32,192 bases of DNA from Roseburia sp. (GCA_023664265.1 JAMPFV010000033.1:1-32192); one strand, 5' to 3'. Positions 1 through 10,432 are shown, numbered from the stretch's first letter. Notes: generated by a model from the letters alone, not told the origin. Program-made: numbers and translations.

Positions 1-73
1 ATCGGATATGCGTTCCCAACATTCTTTTTGCCCTGTCGGAAACAATTACTTTATATTTTTTGCTTTCTGCCAT
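1..73 (-). CDS. RelE/ParE-family toxin, N-terminal part (runs off the window)
   Basis: A minus-strand ATG at 73-71 opens three bases after the antitoxin stop codon and stays open to the window edge. The 24 visible residues begin MAESKKYKVIVSDRAKRMLG. This is the short basic beta-strand plus helix that starts RelE/ParE ribonuclease or gyrase toxins. Family members are about 90-110 residues, so most of the protein, including its catalytic residues, lies outside the window. The antitoxin-first order and 3-bp gap indicate a co-translated type II module. Whether the target is mRNA (RelE) or gyrase (ParE) cannot be told from this fragment. Confidence 0.7.
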   Translation of the reverse strand, partial: MAESKKYKVIVSDRAKRMLGTHIR

Positions 74-76
74 ATG

Positions 77-343
77 CTATACCTCTGCAATTATATCATC
101 AAGATATGCATCCAGCTCATCAAGAGTACAGCCATTTCTTCCTGCAATTCTATCCTCCTCGACCGCCAAAAGCTCCTCACGCAGCTTCAACATTTTTTCC
201 CGTCTGTTATAAGTCTCAATATCCATAACTACCAAATCCCCCTCGCCATTCTTGGTAAGGAAAACCGGCTCTGCGCTCTTTCTGCACTGCTCAGCAATCT
301 CATTATAATTCTGTCTGATCGCTGCTGATGGGCGAATAATCAT
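77..343 (-). CDS. Phd/YefM-family antitoxin
   Basis: This 88-residue protein starts MIIRPSAAIRQNYNEIAEQC and contains PVFLTKNGEGDLVVMDIETY. That is the Phd/YefM fold: an N-terminal dimerisation and DNA-binding half in which the strand 'VFLTKNGxGDLVVMD' is characteristic. The acidic C-terminal half (about residues 50-88) would wrap the toxin. A GAGGAGG ribosome-binding site lies 7 bp upstream of the ATG. The gene is the first of a two-gene operon with the toxin directly downstream. Members of this family repress their own promoter; a promoter with an adjacent palindrome lies just upstream at 395-443. The family assignment is firm; the exact subclass is inferred. Confidence 0.88.
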   Translation of the reverse strand: MIIRPSAAIRQNYNEIAEQCRKSAEPVFLTKNGEGDLVVMDIETYNRREKMLKLREELLAVEEDRIAGRNGCTLDELDAYLDDIIAEV

Positions 344-394
344 AGCAACACCTCCTCAAATCAAAGACCCCGCCGCAAACAACAAGAAAACAGC

Positions 395-411
395 GGTAGT
401 AATATTCTACC
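395..411 (-). promoter_or_regulatory. Candidate antitoxin operator palindrome
   Basis: An inverted repeat with arms GGTAG and CTACC around an AT core lies directly downstream of the -10 box, over the expected transcription start of the toxin-antitoxin operon. Phd/YefM proteins bind short palindromes at this position to autorepress. The site is inferred from position and symmetry only. Confidence 0.45.
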
Positions 412-414
412 CAT

Positions 415-443
415 ATTATACTTATTTCATACAATGACGTCAA
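415..443 (-). promoter_or_regulatory. SigA-type promoter of the toxin-antitoxin operon
   Basis: On the minus strand TTGACG (443-438) is separated by exactly 17 bp from a perfect TATAAT (420-415), about 70 bp upstream of the antitoxin ATG. The rest of the 344-503 gap shows nothing else convincing. Confidence 0.75.
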
Positions 444-503
444 CAGGATACAGCATTTTTATCAGCAGGCCGCCTCTGACAGACTTAAAATAATCGTGAC
501 AGC

Positions 504-1331
504 TCAGCCGCACAAAACAGCCTTGTAAATATCATAATCGTCCTGCTTAAAAACATTAAAGACTATCTTTTCTATCCGTGTATCCGTCCGCAAAAAACCC
601 GTAACCGTCTGTACCGCAATATCAGCCGCCTTTTTCTGTGGAAAATGAAATTCCCCCGTCGAAATGCAGCAGAACGCGACGGACTGAATCGCATTCTCCA
701 CACAGCATTTCAGAATGTTTTCATAACAGCTTTGCAAATCCCGACACAGCGCGTCGTTCAAACCGCCGTAAACAATCGGCCCGACCGTGTGAATCACATA
801 ATCACAGGGGAGATTGTAGGCCCTTGTCAGCGTGGCCGTGCCCGTCGGCTCCTCATAGCCTCTGCCATATCGGATACGCCGCTCATTCATAATATGCGCA
901 CACTCCTCCCGAAGCTGCATTCCCGCCGCGCTGTGAATCGCATTGTCAATGCACCTGTGACAGGGAACAAAACACCCCAGCATCTGTGAATTTGCGGCGT
1001 TCACAATCGCGCCGACCCGCAGTCTTGTAATGTCCCCCTGCCAGATAGCTGTTTTGTCCGCAAAGGGCGCTCTGCTGCCATACTGCTCTTTGACGGTCGG
1101 GATATCCGACAACGCCACCACTCCCTTCGCCGCAAGCTCCTCCCGAAGATAATCATCCTGAAGCTTCAAAAGCCCGTCAGGAATGGACTTGGGCATACGG
1201 ATATTCATAAGGGAACGAATCGTGTTTTTCTTCTCCACAAGACTATAGGAATCTGTCTCAAGCGTTTTGTATTCCGCGGAGTCCTCCTTCAGCTTTTCCA
1301 AAAGCGCCTCTGTCGTGTCAATGATATTCAT
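504..1331 (-). CDS. Zinc-type macrodomain protein, probable protein-ADP-ribose hydrolase
   Basis: This 275-residue protein has a helical N-terminal extension (about residues 1-90) followed by a macrodomain. The ADP-ribose-binding start reads WQGDITRLRVGAIVNAANSQ (97-116). It is followed by GCFVPCHRCIDNAIHSAAG, in which Cys120, His125 and Cys127 match the zinc ligands of the SpyMacroD/SauMacro class. The phosphate-binding loop CCISTGEFHFP is also present. Known members remove mono-ADP-ribose from proteins; some sit in sirtuin/lipoylation operons, but no such partner is visible here. The gene starts 39 bp after the gyrA stop in the same direction, with CAGGAG as ribosome-binding site, so it may be read through from gyrA. 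Its substrate is unknown. Confidence 0.88.
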   Translation of the reverse strand: MNIIDTTEALLEKLKEDSAEYKTLETDSYSLVEKKNTIRSLMNIRMPKSIPDGLLKLQDDYLREELAAKGVVALSDIPTVKEQYGSRAPFADKTAIWQGDITRLRVGAIVNAANSQMLGCFVPCHRCIDNAIHSAAGMQLREECAHIMNERRIRYGRGYEEPTGTATLTRAYNLPCDYVIHTVGPIVYGGLNDALCRDLQSCYENILKCCVENAIQSVAFCCISTGEFHFPQKKAADIAVQTVTGFLRTDTRIEKIVFNVFKQDDYDIYKAVLCG

Positions 1332-1370
1332 TCCGTATCTCTCCTGACTTTAATAATGATACCATTCCTT

Positions 1371-3875
1371 TCAACTGTTGATTTCTTCCTCCGTCATCTC
1401 ATCCACATCATCCAGCTCCTGCGTGCCGTCAAACACCTTCTCCCGCACCTTCGCAATCTTCGCTACGACAACGCCTTCGTCCAGATTAATCATCTTCACG
1501 CCCGACGTATTGCGCCCAATCATCGAAATATCGTTGGCAGGCATCTGGATAATCACGCCCTCTGTCGTAATCATCATAATCTCGTTGTCATCTTTCACCG
1601 CCTTGACGCCGACGACATTTCCTGTCTTTTCGGAGATGCGATAGCACTTCACACCCTTGCCGCCGCGCTTTTGTATCGTGAACTCGTCAAGCTCCGTCCG
1701 CTTGCCCATCCCCTTCTCCGATACGATCAACAGCGATTCGCCCTGCGTATTCAACTGCATACCGACAACCTCGTCACCGTCGTCAAGGTTCATGCCAATC
1801 ACGCCCATCGCGCCTCTGCCCATGGCCCGCACATCCGTCTCCTTAAAGCGGATGCACATGCCGTACCTCGTGACAAGGAAAATCTCCGAGCGCTCATCCG
1901 TCACCTTCACCTCGATCAGCTCGTCGTCATCGCGCAGGGAAATCGCGGCAAGACCTGTCTTGCGCACGTTTGAGAACTCCATAATCGGCGTCTTCTTCGC
2001 GATGCCCTTTTTTGTAACCATAAACAGATGCTTCCCCGCCTCGTATTCCCGAATTGGTATCATCGCGGAAATCTTCTCCCCGGGATTGAGCTGTAACAGA
2101 TTGACAATCGCCATCCCGCGCGCGGTCCGTCCCGCCTCGGGAATCTCATACGCCTTGAGCCTATACACACGCCCGAAGTTCGTGAAGAACATCAGATAGT
2201 GATGCGTGGTCGTCATCAGCAGATCCTCAATATAATCATCATCAATCGTGGACATGCCCTTGATACCGCGGCCGCCCCTGTGCTGTGTCTTGAAATTATC
2301 CACCGTCATGCGCTTGATATAGCCAAGGCTTGTCATCGCGATAATCGTATTGCCATGGGGAATCAAATCCTCGTCGTTAATCTCAAATTCATCATAGCCA
2401 AACTTTGTGCGCCTGTCGTCCCCATATTTTTCGGAAATTATCATAATCTCTTCTTTGATGACGCCAAGCAGCAGCTTCCTATCCGCCAAAATCGCCTTAT
2501 ACTCCTTAATCCTCTCGAGTAACTCCGCGTGCTCATTCTCAAGCTTTTCCCGCTCCAAGCCCGTCAACGCGCGCAGACGCATATCCACAATCGCCTGAGC
2601 CTGCACATCCGTCAGACCAAATTTTTCAATCAGGCCCTCCTTCGCCGCCTGCGTATTCGCACTGCCGCGGATAATGCGGATTACCTCGTCGATATTGTCA
2701 AGCGCGATCAATAAGCCCTGTAAAATATGGTCTCTTTCCTCGGCCTTATTCAAGTCGTACTGCGTTCTTCTGGTAACAACCTCCTCCTGATGCTTAATAT
2801 AATAAGTCAGGATGTCCTTCAGGTTCATTACCTTAGGCTGATTGTCCACAAGCGCGAGCATGATCACGCCGAAGCTGTCCTGAATCTGCGTATGCTTATA
2901 AAGCTGATTTAAGATGACATTCGCGTTAGCGTCCTTTCTCAGCTCAATACAGATGCGCATTCCCTCTCTGTCCGATTCATCGCGCAAATCCGTGATTCCG
3001 TCTATCTTCTTCTCCTTTACAAGGTCGGCAATCTTCTCAATCAGACGCGCCTTGTTGACCATGTACGGAAGCTCCGTGACGATAATCCTGCTCTTCCCGT
3101 TCGGCATACTCTCGATATTCGTCACACCGCGCACCTTAATCTTGCCGCGCCCCGTGCGGTACGCCTCCTCAATGCCGCGCGTGCCCAAGATTACGCCGCC
3201 CGTCGGAAAATCAGGGCCCTTCACAATCGGCAGAAGCTCCTCGATATCCGTGTCTCTGTCCTCATTGATGCGGTTCTCCATAATCTTGACAACCGCCGCA
3301 ATCACCTCGCGCAGATTGTGCGGCGGGATATTCGTCGCCATACCGACCGCGATTCCCTGCGTGCCGTTCACCAGAAGATTCGGGTAACGGCTCGGGAGAA
3401 CCGTCGGCTCCTTCTCTGTCTCGTCAAAGTTCGGCGCAAAATCCACGGTATTTTTATTAATATCGGCAAGCAGCTCCATGGAAATCTTACTCAGACGCGC
3501 CTCCGTATATCGCATCGCGGCCGCCCCGTCGCCGTCCACCGAACCGAAATTCCCGTGACCGTCCACAAGCGGGTAGCGCGTGGACCATTCCTGCGCCATG
3601 TTTACCAGCGCACCGTAAATCGAACTGTCACCGTGCGGATGATACTTACCCATGGTATCACCGACAATACGCGCGCTCTTTCTGTGCGGCTTATCAGGGC
3701 CGTTATTCAATTCAATCATCGCATAGAGCACTCTGCGCTGTACAGGCTTCAACCCGTCTCTGACGTCAGGCAGGGCACGGGAAGCAATTACGCTCATTGC
3801 ATACTCTATGTAGGATTTCTCCATCGTTTTCTGCAAATCCACTTCCTGTATCTTGTCAAAAATAGTATCATCCAT
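1371..3875 (-). CDS. gyrA: DNA gyrase subunit A
   Basis: This 834-residue protein is the breakage-reunion subunit of the type II topoisomerase that introduces negative supercoils (A2B2 with GyrB). The winged-helix/tower core is followed by the six-bladed C-terminal beta-pinwheel. The catalytic tyrosine is Tyr123 in [13 protein letters not shown]. The GyrA box QKRGGKGV in the C-terminal domain supports wrapping, so this is gyrase rather than ParC. In the quinolone-binding loop [13 protein letters not shown], Ser84 is present but Gly88 occupies the place of the usual Asp/Glu. The tail is acidic ([12 protein letters not shown]). The gene follows gyrB by 19 bp and is probably co-transcribed with it. 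Confidence 0.98.
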   Translation of the reverse strand: MDDTIFDKIQEVDLQKTMEKSYIEYAMSVIASRALPDVRDGLKPVQRRVLYAMIELNNGPDKPHRKSARIVGDTMGKYHPHGDSSIYGALVNMAQEWSTRYPLVDGHGNFGSVDGDGAAAMRYTEARLSKISMELLADINKNTVDFAPNFDETEKEPTVLPSRYPNLLVNGTQGIAVGMATNIPPHNLREVIAAVVKIMENRINEDRDTDIEELLPIVKGPDFPTGGVILGTRGIEEAYRTGRGKIKVRGVTNIESMPNGKSRIIVTELPYMVNKARLIEKIADLVKEKKIDGITDLRDESDREGMRICIELRKDANANVILNQLYKHTQIQDSFGVIMLALVDNQPKVMNLKDILTYYIKHQEEVVTRRTQYDLNKAEERDHILQGLLIALDNIDEVIRIIRGSANTQAAKEGLIEKFGLTDVQAQAIVDMRLRALTGLEREKLENEHAELLERIKEYKAILADRKLLLGVIKEEIMIISEKYGDDRRTKFGYDEFEINDEDLIPHGNTIIAMTSLGYIKRMTVDNFKTQHRGGRGIKGMSTIDDDYIEDLLMTTTHHYLMFFTNFGRVYRLKAYEIPEAGRTARGMAIVNLLQLNPGEKISAMIPIREYEAGKHLFMVTKKGIAKKTPIMEFSNVRKTGLAAISLRDDDELIEVKVTDERSEIFLVTRYGMCIRFKETDVRAMGRGAMGVIGMNLDDGDEVVGMQLNTQGESLLIVSEKGMGKRTELDEFTIQKRGGKGVKCYRISEKTGNVVGVKAVKDDNEIMMITTEGVIIQMPANDISMIGRNTSGVKMINLDEGVVVAKIAKVREKVFDGTQELDDVDEMTEEEINS

Positions 3876-3894
3876 ATTCTATAACCATGCCTTT

Positions 3895-5823
<1,929 letters not shown>

Positions 5824-5866
5824 TTACCTTTCTATACATCTAAATAGAAATTTCCTTCCATAACAT

Positions 5867-5946
5867 GTGAGACTTAGAAGTTCTTCGCGAAACAGCCCTT
5901 GCTGTGAACAAAACATCACATGGCGATGTTTAGAAATTCTTCTCAC
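5867..5946 (-). repeat. 80-nt structured intergenic element at the recF stop codon
   Basis: The ends GTGAGA (5867-5872) and TCTCAC (5941-5946) are inverted repeats, extended inward by AGAA/TTCT. They enclose two smaller hairpins, ACAGC/GCTGT (5892-5896/5901-5905) and AAACATC/GATGTTT (5911-5917/5925-5931). Together they could form a three-way junction in RNA or a cruciform in DNA. The element includes the recF TGA and lacks a T-tract, so it is not a simple terminator. It may be a processing or regulatory structure between recF and gyrB, or a dispersed intergenic repeat. Confidence 0.5.
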
Positions 5947-7034
5947 ACTGAATTCTCCTGCGTGACAGCCGCGTTGGAAACCTTAAAAATACGGTTAATC
6001 TCAAAGCGGTTGTTGACAAACTCCTCCAGTCCCGTGCAGGTGATAATCGTCTGAATATCCCCGATGCTGTTCAGCAGATAATTCTGACGGCTGCTGTCAA
6101 GCTCCGATAAGACATCGTCCAGCAAAAGAAGCGGCGTGTCCTTGGTCATCTTTTTGACCAGCTCAATCTCCGAGAGCTTCAGCGAGAGCGCCGCCGTCCG
6201 CTGCTGTCCCTGCGAGCCGAATTTGCGGATATCGATACCGCCCACGATAAATGAGAAATCGTCCCGATGCGGCCCGCACGCCGTCTGCTTGAGCTTCATA
6301 TCCCGCTCGCGGCCGTTTTTCAGATTTTCCTCAAAATCCTCTATCAGAACGTCAGGCTCATAGATAATCTTCAATTCTTCCTTCCCGCCCGATAATGTGA
6401 CATGAATGTCATATATAATCTCATTCAACTGTTTTACAAAGGCAGCGCGTCTCTCTATAATCTTGCTCCCATAAGAGACCAACTGCGCGTCCCATATGAA
6501 AAGTGTATCCTTGAGCTCCGGACTAAAATACAGCTCTTTCAAAAGCTTATTTCTCTGGTTTACTATCCTGTTATAATGATTCAGATTGTAGAGATAAAAG
6601 CTGTCAAGCTGACAAAGCTCCATATCGACAAAACGCCGCCGCTCGGCAGGCCCGTTTTTAATGATGGATAAATCCTCCGGAGAAAAAAAGACAACATTTA
6701 ACAATCCAAGTAAATCCGCTGCTTTCTTTATCTTCTGTCCATTGATTGCAATACCTTTTGATTTGTTCTTTCTAAGATGCATGTCAACACGGTTTTCAAG
6801 CGCATCCTTGAGCACATAAGTGCGGATGTGCGCCTCCTCCGCGTCGAAATTGATGATATCCCTGTCCTTGCTTCCTTTGTGGGACTTCGTCGTGGCCGAC
6901 AGATAAATCGCCTCCAATATGTTTGTCTTGCCCTGCGCGTTGTCCCCGTACAAAATATTTGTCCCGCTGTCAAAATGCATCGACAGCGTCAGATAATTTC
7001 TGAAGCTTTCAAGCTCTAATGATTGAATTATCAT
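5943..7034 (-). CDS. recF: DNA replication and repair protein RecF
   Basis: This 363-residue SMC-like ATPase loads RecA at single-strand gaps together with RecO and RecR. The Walker A motif is GDNAQGKT (30-37). The ABC signature is FGSQGQQRTAALSLK (272-286), and Walker B is LLLLDDVLSELD (302-313). The length matches the family (about 360-370). The gene starts 9 bp after the yaaA stop, which suggests translational coupling within the dnaN-yaaA-recF-gyrB block, as in B. subtilis. Nothing unusual is seen in the motifs. Confidence 0.97.
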   Translation of the reverse strand: MIIQSLELESFRNYLTLSMHFDSGTNILYGDNAQGKTNILEAIYLSATTKSHKGSKDRDIINFDAEEAHIRTYVLKDALENRVDMHLRKNKSKGIAINGQKIKKAADLLGLLNVVFFSPEDLSIIKNGPAERRRFVDMELCQLDSFYLYNLNHYNRIVNQRNKLLKELYFSPELKDTLFIWDAQLVSYGSKIIERRAAFVKQLNEIIYDIHVTLSGGKEELKIIYEPDVLIEDFEENLKNGRERDMKLKQTACGPHRDDFSFIVGGIDIRKFGSQGQQRTAALSLKLSEIELVKKMTKDTPLLLLDDVLSELDSSRQNYLLNSIGDIQTIITCTGLEEFVNNRFEINRIFKVSNAAVTQENSV

Positions 7035-7043
7035 TCCCGTCTC

Positions 7044-7274
7044 TCATTCTTCCTGTCTCAAATTTTTTGACCGCACCACAAAGGATTGGCCGTCATAAAA
7101 AACCTCATCCTTATCCACAAGCTTTTTCCCGCGCTGAACCTCTACCTTCCCATTCACCTTGACAAGGCCGTCCTGTATGGCCAGCTTGGCGTCTATCCCC
7201 GATTCCACCAGTCCGGCCAGCTTCAATGCCTGTCCGAGCCTGATAAAATCATCCCGAATGATAATCTCCTCCAT
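7044..7274 (-). CDS. yaaA: S4-domain RNA-binding protein YaaA (RlbA-like)
   Basis: This 76-residue protein consists almost only of an S4 RNA-binding domain. The core FIRLGQALKLAGLVESGIDAK followed by IQDGLVKVNGKVE is the alpha-L fold shared with ribosomal protein S4 and pseudouridine synthases. The size and the position between dnaN and recF are those of B. subtilis YaaA. The cellular role is not well defined, though its family and location suggest a ribosome- or rRNA-related function. It starts 28 bp after the dnaN stop and almost abuts recF. Confidence 0.93.
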   Translation of the reverse strand: MEEIIIRDDFIRLGQALKLAGLVESGIDAKLAIQDGLVKVNGKVEVQRGKKLVDKDEVFYDGQSFVVRSKNLRQEE

Positions 7275-7302
7275 CTGTAATCACACTTTCTCTTATAAAT
7301 CT

Positions 7303-8409
7303 TTATACCATGTTAAAGGTAACCGGCAGAATCAGATAGGTATAGCTCTCCTCCTCGTCCTTGATAAAGCACGGCGCCTTAGAGTTGAGGAGCTTTATCT
7401 CCACCTCCTCGTCGTCAATCACCTTGAGCGCGTCCATCAGGAACTTAGGGTCGAATCCGATCATCAAATCCTTGCCCATCTTTGTAATATCAATCTCCTC
7501 ATTCAGGCTGCCGACAACGGAGTTCATCTTGAGTTCCATCACCTCGTCCAGAATATTTAAGATCAGCGGTTTCTTCTCGCCCTCCTTGATCAGAAGCGTG
7601 GAGCGGTCGATACAGCTCTGAAATTCCTTCTTGTTGAGCCGGACCTTCGTCTCGTAATCCGCGGCCAGAATATTGTCGATTTTGAGGTACTCTCCCTCAA
7701 TCAGCCTTGAAACCACCGTGGTGCTGTCAAATTCAAACAGAATATGCCTATCCGTAAAGAAGATATTGACGTCCCTATCCGTATCGCCGGACAGGATTTT
7801 TGCAATCTCATTCAAGGTCTTTCCCGGGACAATCACTTTTTTTGCGGGATATGTATTTTTGAGGTTGATTTTTCTCAGGGAAATCCGCAGTCCGTCGGAG
7901 GAAACCACCTTTAAGACATCCCCGTTAATCTCAAACAGCTCTCCCGTGAGAATTTTGTTCGTAAAATTATCCGCGATGGAGAATATTGTCTGACGGATAA
8001 CCTCTTTCAACGTAAATTGTGAAACACAGATGGACTCTGAGCGTTCAATCTGCGGCAGATAGGAAAAATCCTCCCCCGATTTGCCCGCGATGTCAAACTT
8101 TGCCTTCTCACAGGTGATTGTCGCCTTGTAAGAGCTGTCTGTCTCAATCATCACATCGTTGTCCGGCAGCTTCCTGACCATCTCAAGGAAAAGCTTCGCC
8201 TCCAATGCAATGATTCCCTTTTCCATAATCTCGCCGTCGATAACCGTTTCAATGCCAAGCTCCATATCGTTCGCGGTGAGCGTGATCTGTCCCTTGGACG
8301 CATCAATCAAAATACACTCAAGGATGGACATGGTCGTCTTGCTTGGCACGGCCTTTGAAACCGTATTGACACCGTTTAAAAGGTTCGCCTTAGAGCATAT
8401 TATTTTCAT
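7303..8409 (-). CDS. dnaN: DNA polymerase III beta subunit (sliding clamp)
   Basis: The 368-residue product starts MKIICSKANLLNGVNTVSKA. It has the three repeated clamp folds and ends with the typical YLILPVTFNMV, close to the family's 'LIMPMR' end. As a homodimeric ring it tethers polymerase III to DNA and recruits partners. The reading frame is open upstream to 8454, but family alignment and a GGAAGGGAG ribosome-binding site 8 bp upstream place the start at 8409. The start region overlaps a near-consensus DnaA box (8409-8417). The gene is downstream of dnaA across a 230-bp gap that holds origin-like signals. Confidence 0.96.
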   Translation of the reverse strand: MKIICSKANLLNGVNTVSKAVPSKTTMSILECILIDASKGQITLTANDMELGIETVIDGEIMEKGIIALEAKLFLEMVRKLPDNDVMIETDSSYKATITCEKAKFDIAGKSGEDFSYLPQIERSESICVSQFTLKEVIRQTIFSIADNFTNKILTGELFEINGDVLKVVSSDGLRISLRKINLKNTYPAKKVIVPGKTLNEIAKILSGDTDRDVNIFFTDRHILFEFDSTTVVSRLIEGEYLKIDNILAADYETKVRLNKKEFQSCIDRSTLLIKEGEKKPLILNILDEVMELKMNSVVGSLNEEIDITKMGKDLMIGFDPKFLMDALKVIDDEEVEIKLLNSKAPCFIKDEEESYTYLILPVTFNMV

Positions 8410-8417
8410 GTGAATAA
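8409..8417 (-). promoter_or_regulatory. Near-consensus DnaA box over the dnaN start
   Basis: On the minus strand the sequence reads TTATTCACA, one mismatch from TTATCCACA. It lies between the dnaN ribosome-binding site and its ATG. It may be a DnaA contact for control of dnaN or part of the second origin segment; a chance match is possible. Confidence 0.4.
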
Positions 8418-8500
8418 CTCCCTTCCTTGTGGACTGTCTCAGGATAGTATCCAATCAAAATGCGGCAGTGCACAAAAAAATAAAATAATAAATATAAATA

Positions 8501-8520
8501 CCTTAATATTCATATTAAGG
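8501..8520. repeat. AT-rich 9-bp palindrome in the dnaA-dnaN gap
   Basis: CCTTAATAT and ATATTAAGG are perfect inverted arms around a TC spacer. On the minus strand the hairpin is followed by a long T-rich run (8500-8473), so it can act as the dnaA terminator. The same AT-rich block next to DnaA boxes could be a DNA-unwinding element. Sequence alone does not separate the two roles. Confidence 0.55.
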
Positions 8521-8583
8521 GACGTGGAAAAGTGAATAACCCGTTTTCTTATGACATATAAAGGAAACGTCACGGCAAAATCC

Positions 8584-8592
8584 TGTGGATAA
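8584..8592 (-). promoter_or_regulatory. Consensus DnaA box between dnaA and dnaN
   Basis: This is a perfect TTATCCACA on the minus strand, 48 bp after the dnaA stop. With weaker matches at 8531-8539 and 8409-8417 and the AT-rich block at 8470-8520, it resembles the incC part of the B. subtilis bipartite origin. Confidence 0.75.
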
Positions 8593-8639
8593 CGATGACA
8601 AAAGGTCTGAGGTTATTCCGATTGATTCACAATCCGTTT

Positions 8640-10004
8640 TCATCCGGGTGAAAGCTTTTTCTTAATGGTATCGATTTTGTTTCTCAGGTTCTCATCCGTC
8701 TGCATCAGTTCCGTAATTTTTTCCACACCATGGATAACGGTAGTGTGATCTTTCTTGCTCAGGAGCGCGGCCACATTCTGCAGGGAGGCGGTCGTCATGG
8801 TGCGGCACAGATACATAATAATCTGCCGCGGAAGCACATATTCGGAATTGCGCTTCTTGGAGGTAATATCCTCCTTCGACACATTAAAGTGCTCGGATAC
8901 AACGTCAACAATCAGGTTTGGCGTCACCTCGCGCACCTGGTCGGGGTAGATAATATCCTTTAAGGCGTCCTCCGCGAGCGCAAGCGTGAGCTCCTTTTTA
9001 TTCAAGCGCGAGTTGGCCATCACCTTGTTCAGGGCGCCTTCCAGCTCACGGATGTTTGACTTGATGTTTGTCGCGATATATTGGATAATCTCGTCATCTA
9101 TTACCTTGTCATAGGTTTCTGCGTTTTTGCGCAGGATGGCCATGCGCGTCTCATAGTCGGGCGGCTGGATATCTGCAATCAGCCCCCATTCGAACCGTGA
9201 GCGGAACCGCTCCTCCAGTGTCTCCATATCCTTGGGCGGCTTGTCGGAGGAAAGGATAATCTGCTTCCCGGAGGAGTGAAGCACATTAAAGGTATGAAAA
9301 AATTCCTCCTGTGTGGATTCCTTTCCTATTATAAATTGGATATCGTCGATTAAAAGGACATCGACCGTCCGATATTTCTCGCGCAGCTTCGGCATGGCCG
9401 CGGCGTTACCGCTTCGGATGGACTCAATGACCTCGTTTGTAAACTGCTCGGAGGTCACATACAGAACTTTCATATTATTATTCTGCTCCAGTATAAAGTG
9501 GCCGATGGAGTGCATCAGGTGTGTCTTCCCCAATCCGGCCCCGCCGTACAGATAGAGCGGATTGTACGCTTCCCCGGGGGACTCCGCCACGGCGAGGGCT
9601 GCCGAGTGTGCGAATTTGTTGTTGTTGCCTACGACAAAAGTGTTAAATTTATATTTACTGTTGAGATTTGCCTTTTCATAATTAATGTTGCTGACGCTTT
9701 TGGGTGAAGCGGAGGCCTCGTCCCCGATACTGAGCGCGGCGACGTCCTTCTCTGTGATAAAGGATACCGTATAGTCATGGTTCATCAGCTCCGAGATGGT
9801 GACATTAAAGTAGATTGTGTACTGCTTCTGAATATAGCTCTGAAGATTAGCCTGCTCGGAGGGTATAAGGATGTAAACGATATCGTTCTCTTCCTTATAA
9901 AACCGGAGCGGCGCCACCCATGTGTTGAAGGATATATTTGTCAGCTCATATTCTTTTCTCAGGATTTCTTTGATCTCATCCCATTTTTCTTTAATCTCAC
10001 CCAT
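8640..10004 (-). CDS. dnaA: Chromosomal replication initiator DnaA
   Basis: The 454-residue product starts MGEIKEKWDEIKEILRKEYE. Domain I (1-85) binds partners, and a short linker follows. The AAA+ domain carries Walker A GGAGLGKT (154-161) and Walker B LLIDDIQF (217-224), with ERFRSRFEWGL holding the arginine finger. C-terminal domain IV holds the helix-turn-helix signature SLQNVAALLSKKDHTTVIHG, which reads DnaA boxes. The frame is open upstream to 10064, but the start at 10004 has an AGAGG ribosome-binding site 7 bp away and matches the family N-terminus. The protein binds the boxes on either side of its own gene. Confidence 0.97.
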   Translation of the reverse strand: MGEIKEKWDEIKEILRKEYELTNISFNTWVAPLRFYKEENDIVYILIPSEQANLQSYIQKQYTIYFNVTISELMNHDYTVSFITEKDVAALSIGDEASASPKSVSNINYEKANLNSKYKFNTFVVGNNNKFAHSAALAVAESPGEAYNPLYLYGGAGLGKTHLMHSIGHFILEQNNNMKVLYVTSEQFTNEVIESIRSGNAAAMPKLREKYRTVDVLLIDDIQFIIGKESTQEEFFHTFNVLHSSGKQIILSSDKPPKDMETLEERFRSRFEWGLIADIQPPDYETRMAILRKNAETYDKVIDDEIIQYIATNIKSNIRELEGALNKVMANSRLNKKELTLALAEDALKDIIYPDQVREVTPNLIVDVVSEHFNVSKEDITSKKRNSEYVLPRQIIMYLCRTMTTASLQNVAALLSKKDHTTVIHGVEKITELMQTDENLRNKIDTIKKKLSPG

Positions 10005-10073
10005 GTAATACCTCTGATTATTCTCTATTCGACACGTACAAGGCTCTGTGTAAAACAAACACATACCCTTTTA

Positions 10074-10102
10074 ATAGTAAACTAAAAATGCGAAAAAATC
10101 AA
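10074..10102 (-). promoter_or_regulatory. Possible dnaA promoter
   Basis: On the minus strand TTGATT (10102-10097) and TACTAT (10079-10074) are 17 bp apart, about 70 bp upstream of the dnaA ATG and next to the DnaA-box cluster. Both hexamers are imperfect (4/6). Autoregulation by DnaA would fit this position. Confidence 0.4.
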
Positions 10103-10138
10103 ATATTTTCGTAAGAATAATGTCAATATGGGAAAATG

Positions 10139-10380
10139 GATGTCCACATATCTGCGAAAAAGTATGTGAAAAATGTGGATAACCTGATTGACGACATGTG
10201 GAAATATAAAAAATTTTGAAAATTTATCTTGGAAATCCACAGGATTGTGGATAAAATGTGTGTTGTTATATACCGCTTCCACAGAATGTTTTTGCTGACT
10301 TTTTGCTTTTTCTGAAGTATCGTTCCTGCCCTTCGCCGGAAATATCCACAAGTTACTCACATTATGTGGATAAGTTGCGG
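10139..10380. other. Chromosomal replication origin (oriC), main DnaA-box cluster
   Basis: The 470-bp gap between divergent dnaA and rpmH holds three perfect DnaA boxes (TGTGGATAA) at 10174-10182, 10246-10254 and 10365-10373. An opposed one-mismatch box, ATATCCACA, is at 10342-10350, and weaker matches occur at 10139-10147 and 10385-10393. A very AT-rich run at 10201-10230 could unwind. Replication-linked genes diverge here and almost all genes in the window are transcribed away from it, as expected at an origin. The rest of the gap contains the rpmH promoter. Confidence 0.9.
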
Positions 10381-10403
10381 GCTTTGTGGAAATAAAAATA
10401 TTC

Positions 10404-10432
10404 TTGACTTCAATATCCCGATATTATATAAT
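10404..10432 (+). promoter_or_regulatory. Strong SigA promoter for rpmH
   Basis: TTGACT (10404-10409) is followed by a 17-bp spacer and a perfect TATAAT (10427-10432), about 105 bp upstream of the rpmH ATG. It begins just after the last DnaA box, so initiation of replication and rpmH transcription share this space. Confidence 0.85.

Noticed and set aside
10082..10360. A 92-residue minus-strand frame inside the oriC gap
   Set aside because: It runs through the DnaA boxes, its composition follows the repeated TTATCCACA motif, and no ribosome-binding site is present.
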